From Bacteroidota bacterium (GTDB lineage: Bacteria > Bacteroidota > Bacteroidia > Chitinophagales > Chitinophagaceae): a stretch of DNA of 64,000 bases. The stretch covers positions 20,001 to 84,000 of the forward strand of contig JADJZY010000016.1 in the NCBI GenBank assembly GCA_016715505.1, in the 5' to 3' direction. Below the pieces are notes generated by a model that worked only from the letters and a program-made list of their open reading frames with translations, did no database searches and was not told where the DNA came from. Shown here one piece after another: positions 21,208 to 31,306 of the stretch (position 1 is its first letter; the number at the start of each line of letters is the position of its first letter). Position numbers and translations under genes: made by a program.

Positions 21208-22686
21208 ATGATTAAAACAGCAAGAGGCTTCATATTTTTGTGCTTTCTCCTATGTGGTTTAGTGATTATTTTTTTTACGGCTTGTCAGAAAAAGTAGGCC
21301 AGCTTTACTGAAACAAGTTTTCCGGATGAAATTGAAGAAATTATTCTGAATAAATGTGCCACTTCCGGTTGTCATAACGATAAAAGTTATGTGAATGCAG
21401 CCAATTTAAATTTAAGTTCCTGGCAGACTTTATTTGAAGGTTCGGTAAATGGAGCCGTCATGGTTCCTTTTGCGCCTGAAAATTCGTCTTTTCTTCAATT
21501 TATCAATACGTATGAGGATTTGGGGATTATTGCAGAACCAACTATGCCGGTCAATGGCACTCCGCTTACCCGCGATGAAGTGATGCTGATGAAGTAATGG
21601 GTTATTCAGGGCTGTCCGAATAAAAAAGGGGACGTCGCCTTTGAATCGAATCCTGAAACCCGGGCCAAAGCATATATTTCTAATCAGGGTTGTGATTTGG
21701 TAAGTGTTGTTGATGCCCAAACCGGTTTGGTGATGCGAACGGTAAAAGTAGGCGCAGATGACTCGCAAATTGAATTGCCCCATTGTTTGCGCACCGCGCC
21801 GGATGGTAAATATTGGTATGTGTGTTTTGCCAATGGTTCGGTTGTTCAAAAATTTGAAACCAATGGCGATAAATTGGTTGCTCAGGTAAATATTGGCACG
21901 GGTGCATGGAATATCATTAAAATTGCACCGGATAGTAAGACCGCTTTTGTTTCGGATTTATCAGCTAATGGGAAGTTTGCAATCATCGATTTGGAAAAAA
22001 TGGTTTTGAAATCTGTCCTCTCAGGTTCGGGCCTGTTTACTTTTCCCCATGGCATGGAAACCAGTGCAGACGGAGATACGCTGTATGCAACCGCTCAATA
22101 TGGGAATCTGATTTATCGTATCATACCATCTGTACCGCAAGTGGATCAAATTGTTTTGGCTAAAGGTCAGGCGCCATCTACCAATCCGCAATTATTGGAT
22201 CCTCATGAAATTTTAAGTTGGACCGAAAAGAAGTTGCATTTTATAACCTGTCAGGCCAGTAATGAAGTAAAGGTATTAAGGGCCGGGGTAGATACCGTTT
22301 TACATACGATTCCGGTTGGAACTTATCCCCTGGAAATGAGTTTGTCTAAAAAGCGCAATTTACTATTCGTGGTATGTCAGGAAGAGTTGAATCCGATTTT
22401 TCCATTTTTTAAAGGTTCTGTTTATGTGATAGATATCAATACCATGACGGTTGTGCGTAAGGTTTACGAAAAATTTTATCAACCGCATGGTGTGGCTGTT
22501 GACGATGATTTGGATATCCTGTATGTTGCCAGTCGAAATGCTGATCCAACGGGACCAGCACCACATCATATCTCCTCCTGTGCTGGCCGGAATGGATTCT
22601 ATCATGTGATTGATTTGAATACCTGGCAATTAAAAAGACCACCCGCCGAAATTTCCGTGGACCCCTATAGTTTGGATATCCGTTAA
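21208..22686 (+). pseudogene. Lipoprotein with CxxxxCH haem-type motif and YVTN-like propeller, two in-frame stops
   Basis: One frame runs from ATG 21208 to 22686 (492 codons), interrupted only by TAG at 21295 and TAA at 21595. Before the first stop is a lipoprotein signal ('IIFFTACQKK'). Next comes 'CATSGCHND' (from 21355), a CxxxxCH cytochrome-c-like motif, then 'MLMK[stop]WVIQGCPN', where this family normally has an unbroken helix. The final 360 residues form a seven-bladed YVTN-type propeller. Sequence on both sides of each stop stays in frame and looks intact, so decay is recent or the stops are base-call errors. They are not of the homopolymer type seen elsewhere here. A readable shorter product could start at 21697. 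Confidence 0.7.
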
Positions 22687-22732
22687 CAATAGACCATCAT
22701 GAAGTGCTGCACAAGAGGATAAAGTTTTGCTT

Positions 22733-22740
22733 TATCTTTG
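22733..22740 (+). promoter_or_regulatory. Probable -7 promoter box for mnmA
   Basis: TATCTTTG fits the Bacteroidota -7 consensus TAnnTTTG. The ATG of mnmA follows after six bases, so a transcript starting at the usual distance would have almost no leader. No good -33 box is seen 19 bp upstream, so this is tentative. Confidence 0.35.
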
Positions 22741-22746
22741 CGGGGC

Positions 22747-23832
22747 ATGAGTAAAAAAGGAAAAATATTGGTTGCTATGAGTGGCGGTATTGATAGTACT
22801 GTGGCAGCTCTCATGCTTCATGATCAAGGTTATGAAGTGATAGGAATTACCATGAAGACCTGGGATTACGCAGATTCGGGAAATAATAAAAAGGAAACCG
22901 GATGTTGCAATTTGGATAGTTTTAATGATGCCAGACAAGCTGCTGTCGAACATGGGTTTGCACATTATGTTTTGGATATCCGATCAGAATTTGGGGATTC
23001 GGTCATCGAAAATTTTGTGGAGGAATACCTGGCCGGCCGTACACCCAATCCCTGTGTAATGTGTAATACCCATATCAAATGGAATGCCCTGTTGAAAAGA
23101 GCAGATGCATTGGATTGTGAATTTATTGCCACTGGTCATTATGTGAATGTCAGACAGCATGAGAACCGCTACGTGATATCGAAAGGCAAGGATGAAAGCA
23201 AAGATCAAAGTTATGTGCTATGGGGTTTAAATCAGGCTTGTTTGTCGCGGAGTATTTATCCATTGGGTCAATATCATAAAACTGAAATTCGACAGATGGC
23301 TATGGATTATGGTTATCCCGAACTCGCTAAAAAAAGTGAGAGTTACGAAATCTGTTTTGTTCCGGATAATGATTACAGAAATTTCTTGAAAAAGAAAGTA
23401 AGCGGCCTCGAGGAAGAAGTGAATGGGGGAGATTTTATTCTCAGTGATGGAACAAAAATTGGTCAACACAAAGGTTATCCTTTTTATACAATAGGACAAC
23501 GCAAAGGATTGGATATGGCTTTCGGTAAACCGATGTATGTAACCGAAATTCGCCCGGAAAGTAATACCGTCGTTTTAGGGGATGAATCAGACTTAGAACG
23601 TCACAGTATGCAGGTTTCCCGGATTAATATGATTAAATACGACTTCATTCCGGCAAACATGGAAGCTGAGGTGAAAATCAGGTATAAATCATCACCGGTT
23701 CCTGCACGTTTGCAACAACAACATACGGATGTAGATGTCGAATTTTTGCAGGCGGTGAAAGGAATCGCACCGGGTCAGTCGGCCGTATTTTATGAGGGCG
23801 ATGACGTTATTGCAGGAGGCATTATCAGATAA
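22747..23832 (+). CDS. mnmA: tRNA-specific 2-thiouridylase MnmA
   Basis: 361 residues from ATG 22747. Adds sulfur to U34 of tRNA-Lys, -Glu and -Gln. ATP pyrophosphatase loop 'AMSGGIDSTVAALML' at the N-terminus, first catalytic Cys in 'TPNPCVMCNTHIKW' near residue 99, second in 'SYEICFVPDN' near 200, plus 'GQRKGL' near 256. Length is normal. It stands alone with its own probable promoter. Confidence 0.97.
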   Translation: MSKKGKILVAMSGGIDSTVAALMLHDQGYEVIGITMKTWDYADSGNNKKETGCCNLDSFNDARQAAVEHGFAHYVLDIRSEFGDSVIENFVEEYLAGRTPNPCVMCNTHIKWNALLKRADALDCEFIATGHYVNVRQHENRYVISKGKDESKDQSYVLWGLNQACLSRSIYPLGQYHKTEIRQMAMDYGYPELAKKSESYEICFVPDNDYRNFLKKKVSGLEEEVNGGDFILSDGTKIGQHKGYPFYTIGQRKGLDMAFGKPMYVTEIRPESNTVVLGDESDLERHSMQVSRINMIKYDFIPANMEAEVKIRYKSSPVPARLQQQHTDVDVEFLQAVKGIAPGQSAVFYEGDDVIAGGIIR

Positions 23833-23908
23833 ATCGATATTGGGCATCAACAAAAAGTCATATTCTTACGTCTGAATATTCAAGGGGATAATGTAATTTT
23901 AAAAAATC

Positions 23909-24645
23909 ATGAAATTGAATCGTTCCAACATAAACCTGATCCTATTGCTGTCCGTCGTTTTGATGGCTGCGTGTAAGAGGCAGGTGATTCCGGCAGATGA
24001 AATAGATTTAGGCAAAGAATATATGAAATTAGCCGTAGGCCATTCAATTGAATATGCGGTGGACTCCATTATTTTTGACGATTTCAATCAAAAAACAGAC
24101 ACCTTTCAATTAGAATTCAGAGATGAGGTAGCTTCCACATTTGAAGATAATGAGGGCAGACTTTCTTATGTAATCAATCGTTTTTATCGTCAGGATTCCA
24201 CCTATCAATGGGAGTCATTTTATTCCTATTATGCCACTGCCACCTCCGACCGGGTTGAGGTCATAGACCGAAACTTGCGTTTTATCAAATTGGTTTTTCC
24301 GGTTAAATTAAATACCCGTTGGTATGGCAATTCGTATTTGCCAACTGCCTTAAATCCTGAATTGCAATGGATGGATCAATGGGATTATAAATATGCATCG
24401 ATTAACGAACCTTATTCAACCGGATTTATGGTTTTCCCATCTACACTCACTGTGAATCAAGCCGATTATGTAGAGGGCAATCCTGCAGATGCGAACGCAT
24501 TTAGTGCTCAGGGTTTTCGCAGGAAGTTTATGCGAAAAATGTGGGATTGATTTACAAAGAACTCACCAGATGGGTTTATCAACCCAGTGTTGTGAAATAT
24601 AGAAAAGGATTTACTTTAATCATGAAAGCAAAAAAACACGCTTAG
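23909..24645 (+). CDS. Hypothetical lipoprotein (frame interrupted near the end)
   Basis: Lipoprotein signal 'ILLLSVVLMAAC' with Cys near residue 25, so the mature protein is probably envelope-anchored. The body has many aromatic strands and no family I can name with certainty. As read, it ends at 24550. One extra base in the T run at 24514-24517 restores 'GFSQEVYAKNVGLIYKELTRW' and a stop at 24645, giving about 245 residues. That ending, with 'EVYAKNVGLIYKEL', is a recurring feature of Bacteroidota lipoproteins in my recollection. It is 3 bp upstream of the subtilase gene and probably cotranscribed with it. Confidence 0.78.
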
Positions 24646-24648
24646 GAA

Positions 24649-26316
24649 ATGAAAAGAATAATTGGCCTCTTCATCCTTCTGATGATATTTCAAACAGCTT
24701 TGCCCCTGGATTCTCAAGCAGCTCCCGCATATGCATTTCGAGTAAAATTTAAAGACAAGAATGGCACCTTATCTTTTGCAGATTCCTTGTCGTTTTTATC
24801 ACCTAAAGCGATGCAGCGCCGAAATAAACAAGGAATTATGCTGGATAGTTCTGACTTGCCGGTGGTACAATGGTACATAGATACAGCCATGCAGACAGCC
24901 AACGCCGTTAAATTACATAATGTATCCAAGTGGTTCAATCAAATCGTGCTCATTACATTTGATTCGAGCAAAGTGACCCAACTTTCTGCATTGCCGATGG
25001 TAGCCTCCGTTAAATTAGTGGCACGATATCCGAATGGAAATTTTAAAACGGAAACATCATTTAACAAAACACCGGACGTAAGCTCTGTGCAAAATAAAAC
25101 TGCCGGAAATTCCGCGCATTATGGTTTGTCGTTTCAGCAAATTGATTTGATTCAATCTGATTGTTTGCATGATCTTGGATTTTTAGGTGAAGGCATGGAT
25201 ATTGCTGTATTTGATGTTAATTTTCGGTATACCAATACTTGTGCTGCCTTCGATTCGTTGAACGCAGATGGTCGAATTAAGGATACGAAGAATTTTGTGA
25301 AGGATACCTCGTTTGTTTATTCGGTGAGCATTCCTAATGACCACGGTATGAATGTGCTTAGTTGTATGGCGGCAAATCAACCTTCTGTATATGTTGGTTC
25401 TGCGCCTAAGGCCAATTACTTTTTGTATATCACCGAAGACATTTCTACCGAACAATTGATTGAAGAAGACAATTGGTTATCTGCAGCCGAGCGCTCAGAT
25501 AGTATCGGTGTCGATATGATTAATTCTTCATTGGGGTACAATATTTTTGATCAGCCACATACACCATATACCTATGCAAATATGGATGGAAATACAAGTC
25601 TCATTGTGAAAGCCGCAAATAAGGCTGTTTCAAAAGGTATTTTTGTCGTGCAGGCACAAGGCAATGAAGGGGCAGGTGCCTGGATTTATATGTTAACGCC
25701 AGCCGATGGCGATAGTGTGTATAGTGTTGGTTCGGTGGATGGTTCGGGCGCATGGGGACAAAGTGGTTATGGGCCAACTTATCATGGTGTGATTAAACCG
25801 GATGGTGTTTGTGTAGGAAAGGGAGTTGTGTTAATTGGCGGAAATTGTCAGACAGGAACCACGAATGGTTCTTCATTTGCGAGTCCGACCATGTGTGGTG
25901 CCATCGCCTGTTTATGGCAGGCACATCCTGAAATGACCGTTTGGGAATTGAGAGATTTATTACGCAAATCAAGCAGTTTATATGCCAATCCAAATAATAC
26001 ATTGGGTTATGGCATACCGGATTTTTGTAAGGCGCATCAAATTGTATTGGGAAATATAGATTACACAAAGATGGAAAATTCTTTCGTTGTATTTCCAAAC
26101 CCTATCAACGATAACTTCTTTATTCGTAATGTTACAGATAACGCACCCTTTCAATATCAAATTTTCGATGCATCCGGACGCAGGGTTTATCAGTCAACAC
26201 TGATTAAGTCCTGGCAAACAGAGAGTCAGAGTATGAAAGCCTTGCCGAGCGGTAATTATTCATTGATGATTGTAACCTGCAGTAAAGTTCAAACGATTCA
26301 ACTCCAAAAACTATAA
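24649..26316 (+). CDS. Subtilisin-like serine protease (S8) with T9SS type A sorting domain
   Basis: 555 residues. Signal peptide, then a propeptide-like region, then the S8 domain: Asp in 'MDIAVFDVNF' near residue 182, His in 'NDHGMNVLSCMA' near 230, oxyanion Asn region 'VVQAQGNEGAGAW' near 337, and Ser in 'NGSSFASPTMCGAIACLWQ' near 410. The last 80 residues start 'VFPNPINDNFFI' and end 'KVQTIQLQKL', a type A T9SS C-terminal domain. The protein is thus exported to the periplasm and then secreted or anchored at the surface. The stop overlaps the convergent kmo gene by 6 bp. Confidence 0.94.
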   Translation: MKRIIGLFILLMIFQTALPLDSQAAPAYAFRVKFKDKNGTLSFADSLSFLSPKAMQRRNKQGIMLDSSDLPVVQWYIDTAMQTANAVKLHNVSKWFNQIVLITFDSSKVTQLSALPMVASVKLVARYPNGNFKTETSFNKTPDVSSVQNKTAGNSAHYGLSFQQIDLIQSDCLHDLGFLGEGMDIAVFDVNFRYTNTCAAFDSLNADGRIKDTKNFVKDTSFVYSVSIPNDHGMNVLSCMAANQPSVYVGSAPKANYFLYITEDISTEQLIEEDNWLSAAERSDSIGVDMINSSLGYNIFDQPHTPYTYANMDGNTSLIVKAANKAVSKGIFVVQAQGNEGAGAWIYMLTPADGDSVYSVGSVDGSGAWGQSGYGPTYHGVIKPDGVCVGKGVVLIGGNCQTGTTNGSSFASPTMCGAIACLWQAHPEMTVWELRDLLRKSSSLYANPNNTLGYGIPDFCKAHQIVLGNIDYTKMENSFVVFPNPINDNFFIRNVTDNAPFQYQIFDASGRRVYQSTLIKSWQTESQSMKALPSGNYSLMIVTCSKVQTIQLQKL

Positions 26317-27698
26317 GGAAGCCTGGATGTTTTTGATCGCCTTGTGATATTCTTGCATCCAATTTTTTAAGCTCTCCTGAAATGATGGATTGTTCAGATT
26401 GGTTTGGAAATCGCCGGCTTGCATGACTTTCTCCAAAAGGATATCCTGAGCATGTTGGCTGCGAATAGCTTCGGAGTAGGAGGTATGTGAGAATGAAACC
26501 ATTTCATATACTGAGTTGAAAATTTCAGGAAATAATTTGCCCAATTCTTTTTCAATAAATTTCCGCCGTAAGAACTCAGGATCAGCCACTTTATCGCGCA
26601 TCTCTATAAAGTTTTGTAATGCCAGATCGGCTACTGCATCCCCGTTTATTTTGCGTTTGTGTTGGTATTTTTTCAGGAGCTCATGCCAATCCGGGTTTTC
26701 TGTTTCGTCCAGTAATTCTGCTAAAATTCTGCAGTCTTCAAATCCAGCATTCATACCTTGACCATAAAAAGGAACAATGGCATGTGCGGCATCTCCAATC
26801 AACAAATTTTTGTCTTCATGTATCCAAGGAAAACAGCGAACGGTTACCAGGGATGAAGTAGGATTTTGGAAAAAATCAGTTTCCAGATTTGGAATTAAAC
26901 TTAAAGTGTCCGGAAAATGGATTTCAAAAAAGCGACGTACATCAGCAGGCGTTTTTAATTGTTCAAAGGATTCATCTCCCTCAAAAGGAAGAAATAAGGT
27001 ACAAGTAAAACTACGATCCGTATTGGGTAAAGCGATGAGCATAAAATTTCTGCGCGGCCAAATGTGCAGCGCTTCTTTTTTAATGCTGAAATCACCATTT
27101 TCATCCGGTGGGATGACTAATTCTTTGTAACCATGTCCAATATAATGTTGTGAATAGTTGTAGCGGTCCTTTTTGACGTAGGCGTTTCGTAATGCTGAAA
27201 AGGCGCCATCCGCACCAATCAATAAATCGTGGTTGGCATAGGTTTGCTTTTCGTCTTTGGACTCGACATCAAATTGTATTTCATTCGTGTCGATATCCAC
27301 CTGATGCACCCGATGATTGAAATGAATTTTGGCACCACAAGATTCCGCGAGCGACATCAGTTTTTATTTAATTCACCTCTGCTGACAGAATAGATGGCTT
27401 CATTGTTTTTACCGTATGCCTGGAAAATGTTTTCACCGTTTGCCTGATGTAATTCGCGGCCATACATGGGGATCGCTATACTGCGAATATCTTCTTCCAG
27501 ACCAGCTTTTTGCAGCCCGGCCCATCCACGCATACTCATCGCCAAATTGATCGATTTTCCTGCCGACATACTGGCCAGGCGCATATCACTCCGACGTTCA
27601 AAAATTTGTACGGTGTATCCTCTTTTCTGAAATAAGACAGCCAGCAGAGAGCCAACCAAACCAGCACCTAAAATTGAAACTTGTTGTTTATTCTTCAT
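26311..27698 (-). CDS. kmo: Kynurenine 3-monooxygenase (frame interrupted)
   Basis: FAD enzyme hydroxylating kynurenine, on the tryptophan-to-quinolinate route to NAD. N-terminal dinucleotide fold 'ILGAGLVGSLLAVLFQKRGY', then 'MSAGKSINLAMSMRGW' near residue 45, and 'GDAAHAIVPFYGQGMNAGFEDC' region near 300, all typical of KMO. As read, the frame stops after 'SRGELNKN' at 27357. One extra base in the run at 27361-27365 gives 'SRGELNKKLMSLAESCGA' and a full 462-residue protein, the normal length. No other kynurenine-pathway gene is nearby. Confidence 0.93.
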
Positions 27699-27754
27699 CC
27701 TTCACGATATAAACAACGAAAATAAAGTGTTCATCCCATAAAATGGAGATTCTG

Positions 27755-28717
27755 CTAATGTGTTCTTTCGATGGTATATTTTACGAGGTTGGTTAAATGC
27801 ATTTTGGCGGCGCTATCTGGGTATGTTTCCAGCAAAGCAAATGCCTCGTCGATAAATTCTTTCATTTTTGTTTCTGCATAATGAATGCCCCCATTTTGGA
27901 CAACTGTTTCGATGATATAATTCAGTTCGTTTTTGTTTTTGGAAGGCTTTTTGAATATTGAAATAATGCGCTGTTTGGTGGAGGAATCACAACGTTGCAG
28001 CGTGTAAATGAGTGGTAGCGTCATTTTTTTCTCTTTAATATCATTTCCGGTTGGTTTGCCCACATCTGCCTTGCCATAATCGAAAAGATCATCACGTATT
28101 TGAAAAGCGATCCCCACTTTTTCGCCAAATTTTCGCATAATTCCAGTCTTGTTTACATCTGAAGAGGCGGCAAATGCACCTGCCCCAAACGCTGAGGAAA
28201 TTAAGGAGGCCGTTTTGCAACGGATGATGTCGAAGTAAATTTCTTCTGTAATATCCAGTTTTCGTGCTTTTTCGGCTTGTAACAATTCTCCTTCAGCCAT
28301 ATCTTTAACGGCTTCGGCTAAAATTTCAAGAATTTCGAAGTCCTTGTTCCCTAAGGAAAGGAGTAGGCCTTTCGAAAGCAGATAATCGCCCACCAAAACG
28401 GCAATTTTATTTTTCCAAAGTGCATTAATGGAGAAAAAGCCCCGGCGTTGATTGGAATCATCCACTACATCATCGTGCACGAGTGTAGCAGTATGTAATA
28501 ATTCGATTAAAGATGCGGCCCGAAAAACCTTTTCATTGATTTCGCCATTCATTTTGGCTGCAAGCAGAACAAACATTGGGCGGAGCTGTTTCCCTTTCGT
28601 TCGGACCACATATTGCATGATTTTGTCCAAAAGAGCCACTTTACTCTTTACCGCAATTTTGAAATTCTCTTCAAATAGTTTCAGGTCATCCTTGAGAAAA
28701 GATTTAATCTCATTCAT
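27755..28717 (-). CDS. All-trans polyprenyl diphosphate synthase
   Basis: 320 residues. Condenses isopentenyl diphosphate onto an allylic primer to make the long isoprenoid chain, probably for the menaquinone side chain. First Asp-rich motif 'LVHDDVVDDSNQRRG' near residue 79, second 'QIRDDLFDYG' near 207, plus 'GKQLRPMFVLLAA' near 42. Bulky residues before the first motif do not fix chain length from sight. It lies upstream of kmo on the same strand with a 56-bp gap. Confidence 0.93.
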   Translation of the reverse strand: MNEIKSFLKDDLKLFEENFKIAVKSKVALLDKIMQYVVRTKGKQLRPMFVLLAAKMNGEINEKVFRAASLIELLHTATLVHDDVVDDSNQRRGFFSINALWKNKIAVLVGDYLLSKGLLLSLGNKDFEILEILAEAVKDMAEGELLQAEKARKLDITEEIYFDIIRCKTASLISSAFGAGAFAASSDVNKTGIMRKFGEKVGIAFQIRDDLFDYGKADVGKPTGNDIKEKKMTLPLIYTLQRCDSSTKQRIISIFKKPSKNKNELNYIIETVVQNGGIHYAETKMKEFIDEAFALLETYPDSAAKMHLTNLVKYTIERTH

Positions 28718-28833
28718 GGCTCAAATACAATGATACTCTTGATTTTATAATTTGAAAAGAAATTGTAAATAATTCTTTTTAAAAGGATTTGTTTATATAT
28801 TTGCGCCATAAAATTTTAACAAAACCTTATTTT

Positions 28834-30570
28834 ATGTCAAGCAAAAAGTATTTAGTTATGTTGTTGGCGCTCTTCGCGGGTGCAAGCAATGTTATGGCCC
28901 AAGAAGAGGAAAGTTCCGGATCAGCTGGAATTTACCGGGGTGCAGGTTATGATGTGACCGACACATCGTTGATTCCAGAAAGAAGAATGGAACAGCAACG
29001 TGATTTCTTAACAAATCAGTACGACTTCCCTTCAAAACCACGTAATCAGTGGGAAATTGGGGTTAGTTTCGGTGCTTTCAACGTTTCTGGTGACGTTCGC
29101 TCCAAAAACCTGTTTACTGCCAAAAATCCTGGCCAAACTTTAGGTTTCGGCGTTCATTTACGTATAGCTTGGGGTTATATCATCTCAACCCGTTTACAGT
29201 ATATCCATGGAACAGCATCTGGTTTTAACTGGCAGCCTTCAACAGGTTATTGGGGACATGGTGATAATCCTTGGATGAACACTGCGTATGGTACCGGTGG
29301 TGTTGGAAACCCTAATTCCACTGCAAAACCAGTATTTTACAACTACAAAACCAATGTGGATGAATTATCATTCCAGTTAGTAGCAGCTTTAAATAACGTA
29401 AAATTCCACAAAGCTCGTAACAAAGCAAGTTTATATGCTTTAGCAGGTATTGGTGGAAGTTTGTATGATACTTGGGTTGATGCCTTAAACGCAGCTGGCA
29501 AACAATATGATTTTAATAAAATCATCAACAAATCATACGAAAACGAAAAACCAAGTTGGTATAATACATATCGTACTCGTAAAGCAAAAAATACAGATTT
29601 GAAAAACCTGTTTGATGGTAAATACGAATCTCGTGCAGAACGTCATGATAACCGCCCTTGGTTTGGTAAAGAAAGAACTTATCGTACTATCCTGACTGCT
29701 GGTTTAGGTATTCAGTTTAAGTTAGGTCGTCGTGTATCATTGGCCATTGAAGACAAATGGTCTTATACCAATGATGACTTAGTAGATGGTCAACGTTGGC
29801 AAGAATGGCCTCAACCAGGTTATGGTGGATCGGCTATGACACGTGATTTTGATACATGGAATTATTTGTCACTTGGTTTGAACATTCACTTAGGTGGACG
29901 CTCCGTTGAACCATTGTGGTGGATGAATCCATTGGATTATGGATATACTGAAATGAAACGTCCTCGTCCAGGTGGAAATTGTGATATGGATACTGACGGT
30001 GATGGTGTTTCTGATTGTTTCGATCGTTGTCCTGATACTCCCGCTGGTGTAGCTGTAGACACTCATGGTTGTCCTGTAGATACAGACGGTGATGGTGTAC
30101 CTGATTTCAAAGACAAACAATTGATCACTCCTACAGAATGTCAACCTTCTGATGCTGATGGTATCGGTACTTGCCCTGATCCTGAATGCTGCAAAAATGG
30201 ACCTGTTCCAGTTGCATGTGGAAATATTTCTGGCGGAAGCGTTATGTTTAGCAGCGGAGCAACTCGTTTAAGTCCTAATGCAATGTCTCAATTGTCTCAA
30301 TTGGCAAGTGCAATGAGAAGCAACCCAACTTGTAAAGTAGTTGTAATGGGTAACGGTAGCTCAAGCAAAATGGATCAGCAACGTTCATGGGATCGTGTGA
30401 ATTCAGTGATTAACTATATGGTGGATAATCAAGGAATCGATCGTGATCGTTTCATCTTCCAATACGGACAAAATGGTAATCCAAACACAGTTGATTATCG
30501 TTCTGCTGGCGAAGGAGAAGAAGGTCCATCAAACATTCCTCCTCCATTCCCTAATTTAAGAAGAAATTAA
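28834..30570 (+). CDS. OmpA-family outer-membrane protein with calcium-binding TSP3-like repeats
   Basis: 578 residues from ATG 28834, which heads a good signal peptide ('LVMLLALFAGASNVMAQ'); the frame is open 45 bp further up, but that part holds a TATATTTG promoter box (28796-28803). An N-terminal barrel-like domain of about 330 residues is followed by two thrombospondin-3-type Asp-rich repeats ('DTDGDGVSDCFDRCPD', 'VDTDGDGVPDFKDK') and a divergent OmpA-like peptidoglycan domain ('VMFSSGATRLSPNAMSQLSQLA'). The tail is Pro/Asn-rich. Strong codon bias toward T-ending codons suggests high expression. Likely a major envelope protein. Confidence 0.88.
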   Translation: MSSKKYLVMLLALFAGASNVMAQEEESSGSAGIYRGAGYDVTDTSLIPERRMEQQRDFLTNQYDFPSKPRNQWEIGVSFGAFNVSGDVRSKNLFTAKNPGQTLGFGVHLRIAWGYIISTRLQYIHGTASGFNWQPSTGYWGHGDNPWMNTAYGTGGVGNPNSTAKPVFYNYKTNVDELSFQLVAALNNVKFHKARNKASLYALAGIGGSLYDTWVDALNAAGKQYDFNKIINKSYENEKPSWYNTYRTRKAKNTDLKNLFDGKYESRAERHDNRPWFGKERTYRTILTAGLGIQFKLGRRVSLAIEDKWSYTNDDLVDGQRWQEWPQPGYGGSAMTRDFDTWNYLSLGLNIHLGGRSVEPLWWMNPLDYGYTEMKRPRPGGNCDMDTDGDGVSDCFDRCPDTPAGVAVDTHGCPVDTDGDGVPDFKDKQLITPTECQPSDADGIGTCPDPECCKNGPVPVACGNISGGSVMFSSGATRLSPNAMSQLSQLASAMRSNPTCKVVVMGNGSSSKMDQQRSWDRVNSVINYMVDNQGIDRDRFIFQYGQNGNPNTVDYRSAGEGEEGPSNIPPPFPNLRRN

Positions 30571-30590
30571 TCTTAAAATAAGTTTTGTTA

Positions 30591-30622
30591 AAGAGCCGGT
30601 TCAGTTTTGAGCCGGCTTTTTA
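30591..30622 (+). terminator. Rho-independent terminator after the OmpA-family gene
   Basis: AGCCGG (30594-30599) pairs with CCGGCT (30612-30617), flanked by AAAG and a T run. It lies 20 bp after the stop codon. Confidence 0.85.
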
Positions 30623-30791
30623 ATTTACCTTAAATCGGAAGGATTAATCAAATTAAATGTATTTTGAATTAAGCCCCAAAGCGTGTTCAGCTTAGCTCCG
30701 ACTCATTTTTTGTTTGATTAAATCAAACGACTCTGAACGGCCTGGATAAAGCCGACACGCAAAATTTACATACAAGAATAAACCATAATTA

Positions 30792-30822
30792 TTGGCAATC
30801 TCCTTGTGAAGATTTACCTTTG
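30792..30822 (+). promoter_or_regulatory. Bacteroidota-type promoter for tRNA-Leu
   Basis: TTGG (30792-30795) is the -33 box and TACCTTTG (30815-30822) the -7 box, separated by 19 bp, a full match to the TTG-N19-TAnnTTTG form. The rest of the 30623-30879 gap holds only a perfect palindrome GTTTGATTAAATCAAAC (about 30712-30728) and no open frame of note. Confidence 0.75.
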
Positions 30823-30879
30823 CGCTCTTCCAAATTTTTGAGGTTGCTGCTTAAAAAACAACTTTATAAATTTTTTTCC

Positions 30880-30961
30880 GCGGGTGTGGCGAAATTGGTA
30901 GACGTACCAGACTTAGGATCTGGCGCCGCGAGGCATGGGGGTTCGAGTCCCTCCACCCGCA
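30880..30961 (+). tRNA. tRNA-Leu (anticodon UAG)
   Basis: 82 nt with acceptor GCGGGTG/CACCCGC, D arm with GGTAGAC, anticodon stem CCAGA/TCTGG enclosing CTTAGGA (anticodon TAG), a long class II variable arm 'CGCCGCGAGGCAT', and T arm GGGGG-TTCGAGT-CCCTC. Decodes CUA and wobble CUN codons. CCA is not encoded. Confidence 0.97.
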
Positions 30962-30962
30962 C

Positions 30963-31018
30963 AAAAAATCAGAGTGAGTGTAAGGAGCGTGAACGCTGAA
31001 CACTACTCTGATTTTTTT
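30963..31018 (+). terminator. Long hairpin terminator after tRNA-Leu
   Basis: AAAAATCAGAGT (30964-30975) pairs with ACTCTGATTTTT (31005-31016); inside it AGTGT (30977-30981) pairs with ACACT (31000-31004), and AGCGT/ACGCT closes the tip. A T run follows. Confidence 0.85.
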
Positions 31019-31067
31019 CTTCGCACTCATTCTCACTTTAAATTAGTAAATGGATTTATTTTTCAAA

Positions 31068-31306
31068 TCTTCCACCCAAAACTTCCATTTTCGTAAACTT
31101 GCCCGTACGACGATAAAAGAGAAACAAAAGGAATAAGAGAAAGGTGATAAGTCTTTCTCTTTTTTTCTTCCGCTTTCTTAAACTTAAAACAACAGCATTC
31201 TCTGCCTCCCATCAAAAGTTTAATTTCAGTAAACCTACCTGCACGAGTACGAGAGAGAAACAAATTGAGAAAGAGAAAGCACGTGGCTTAGGTCGTTCTC
31301 ATTTTT
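31068..31306. repeat. Two degenerate direct repeats of about 105 bp
   Basis: Unit 1 (about 31068-31170) and unit 2 (about 31200-31306) share a pattern: a C-rich start, then 'gtaaac.t.cc.g.acga', then 'agagaaacaaa', then a GAGAAAG-type hairpin ending in a T tract. Similarity is imperfect and judged by eye. They fill most of the 450-bp space between tRNA-Leu and tig; I see no coding sequence there. Confidence 0.45.
31135..31167 (+). terminator. Terminator-like hairpin inside the repeat
   Basis: Perfect 9-bp stem AAGAGAAAG (31135-31143) / CTTTCTCTT (31153-31161) followed by Ts. No gene directly precedes it, so it may be a second terminator for tRNA-Leu or part of a short RNA. Confidence 0.5.

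Noticed and set aside
25183..26160. Minus-strand open frames across the subtilase gene
   Set aside because: Shadows; the plus-strand frame has catalytic motifs throughout.
30712..30728. Palindrome GTTTGATTAAATCAAAC as a regulator site
   Set aside because: Perfect but isolated, AT-rich, and not placed at any promoter I can identify.
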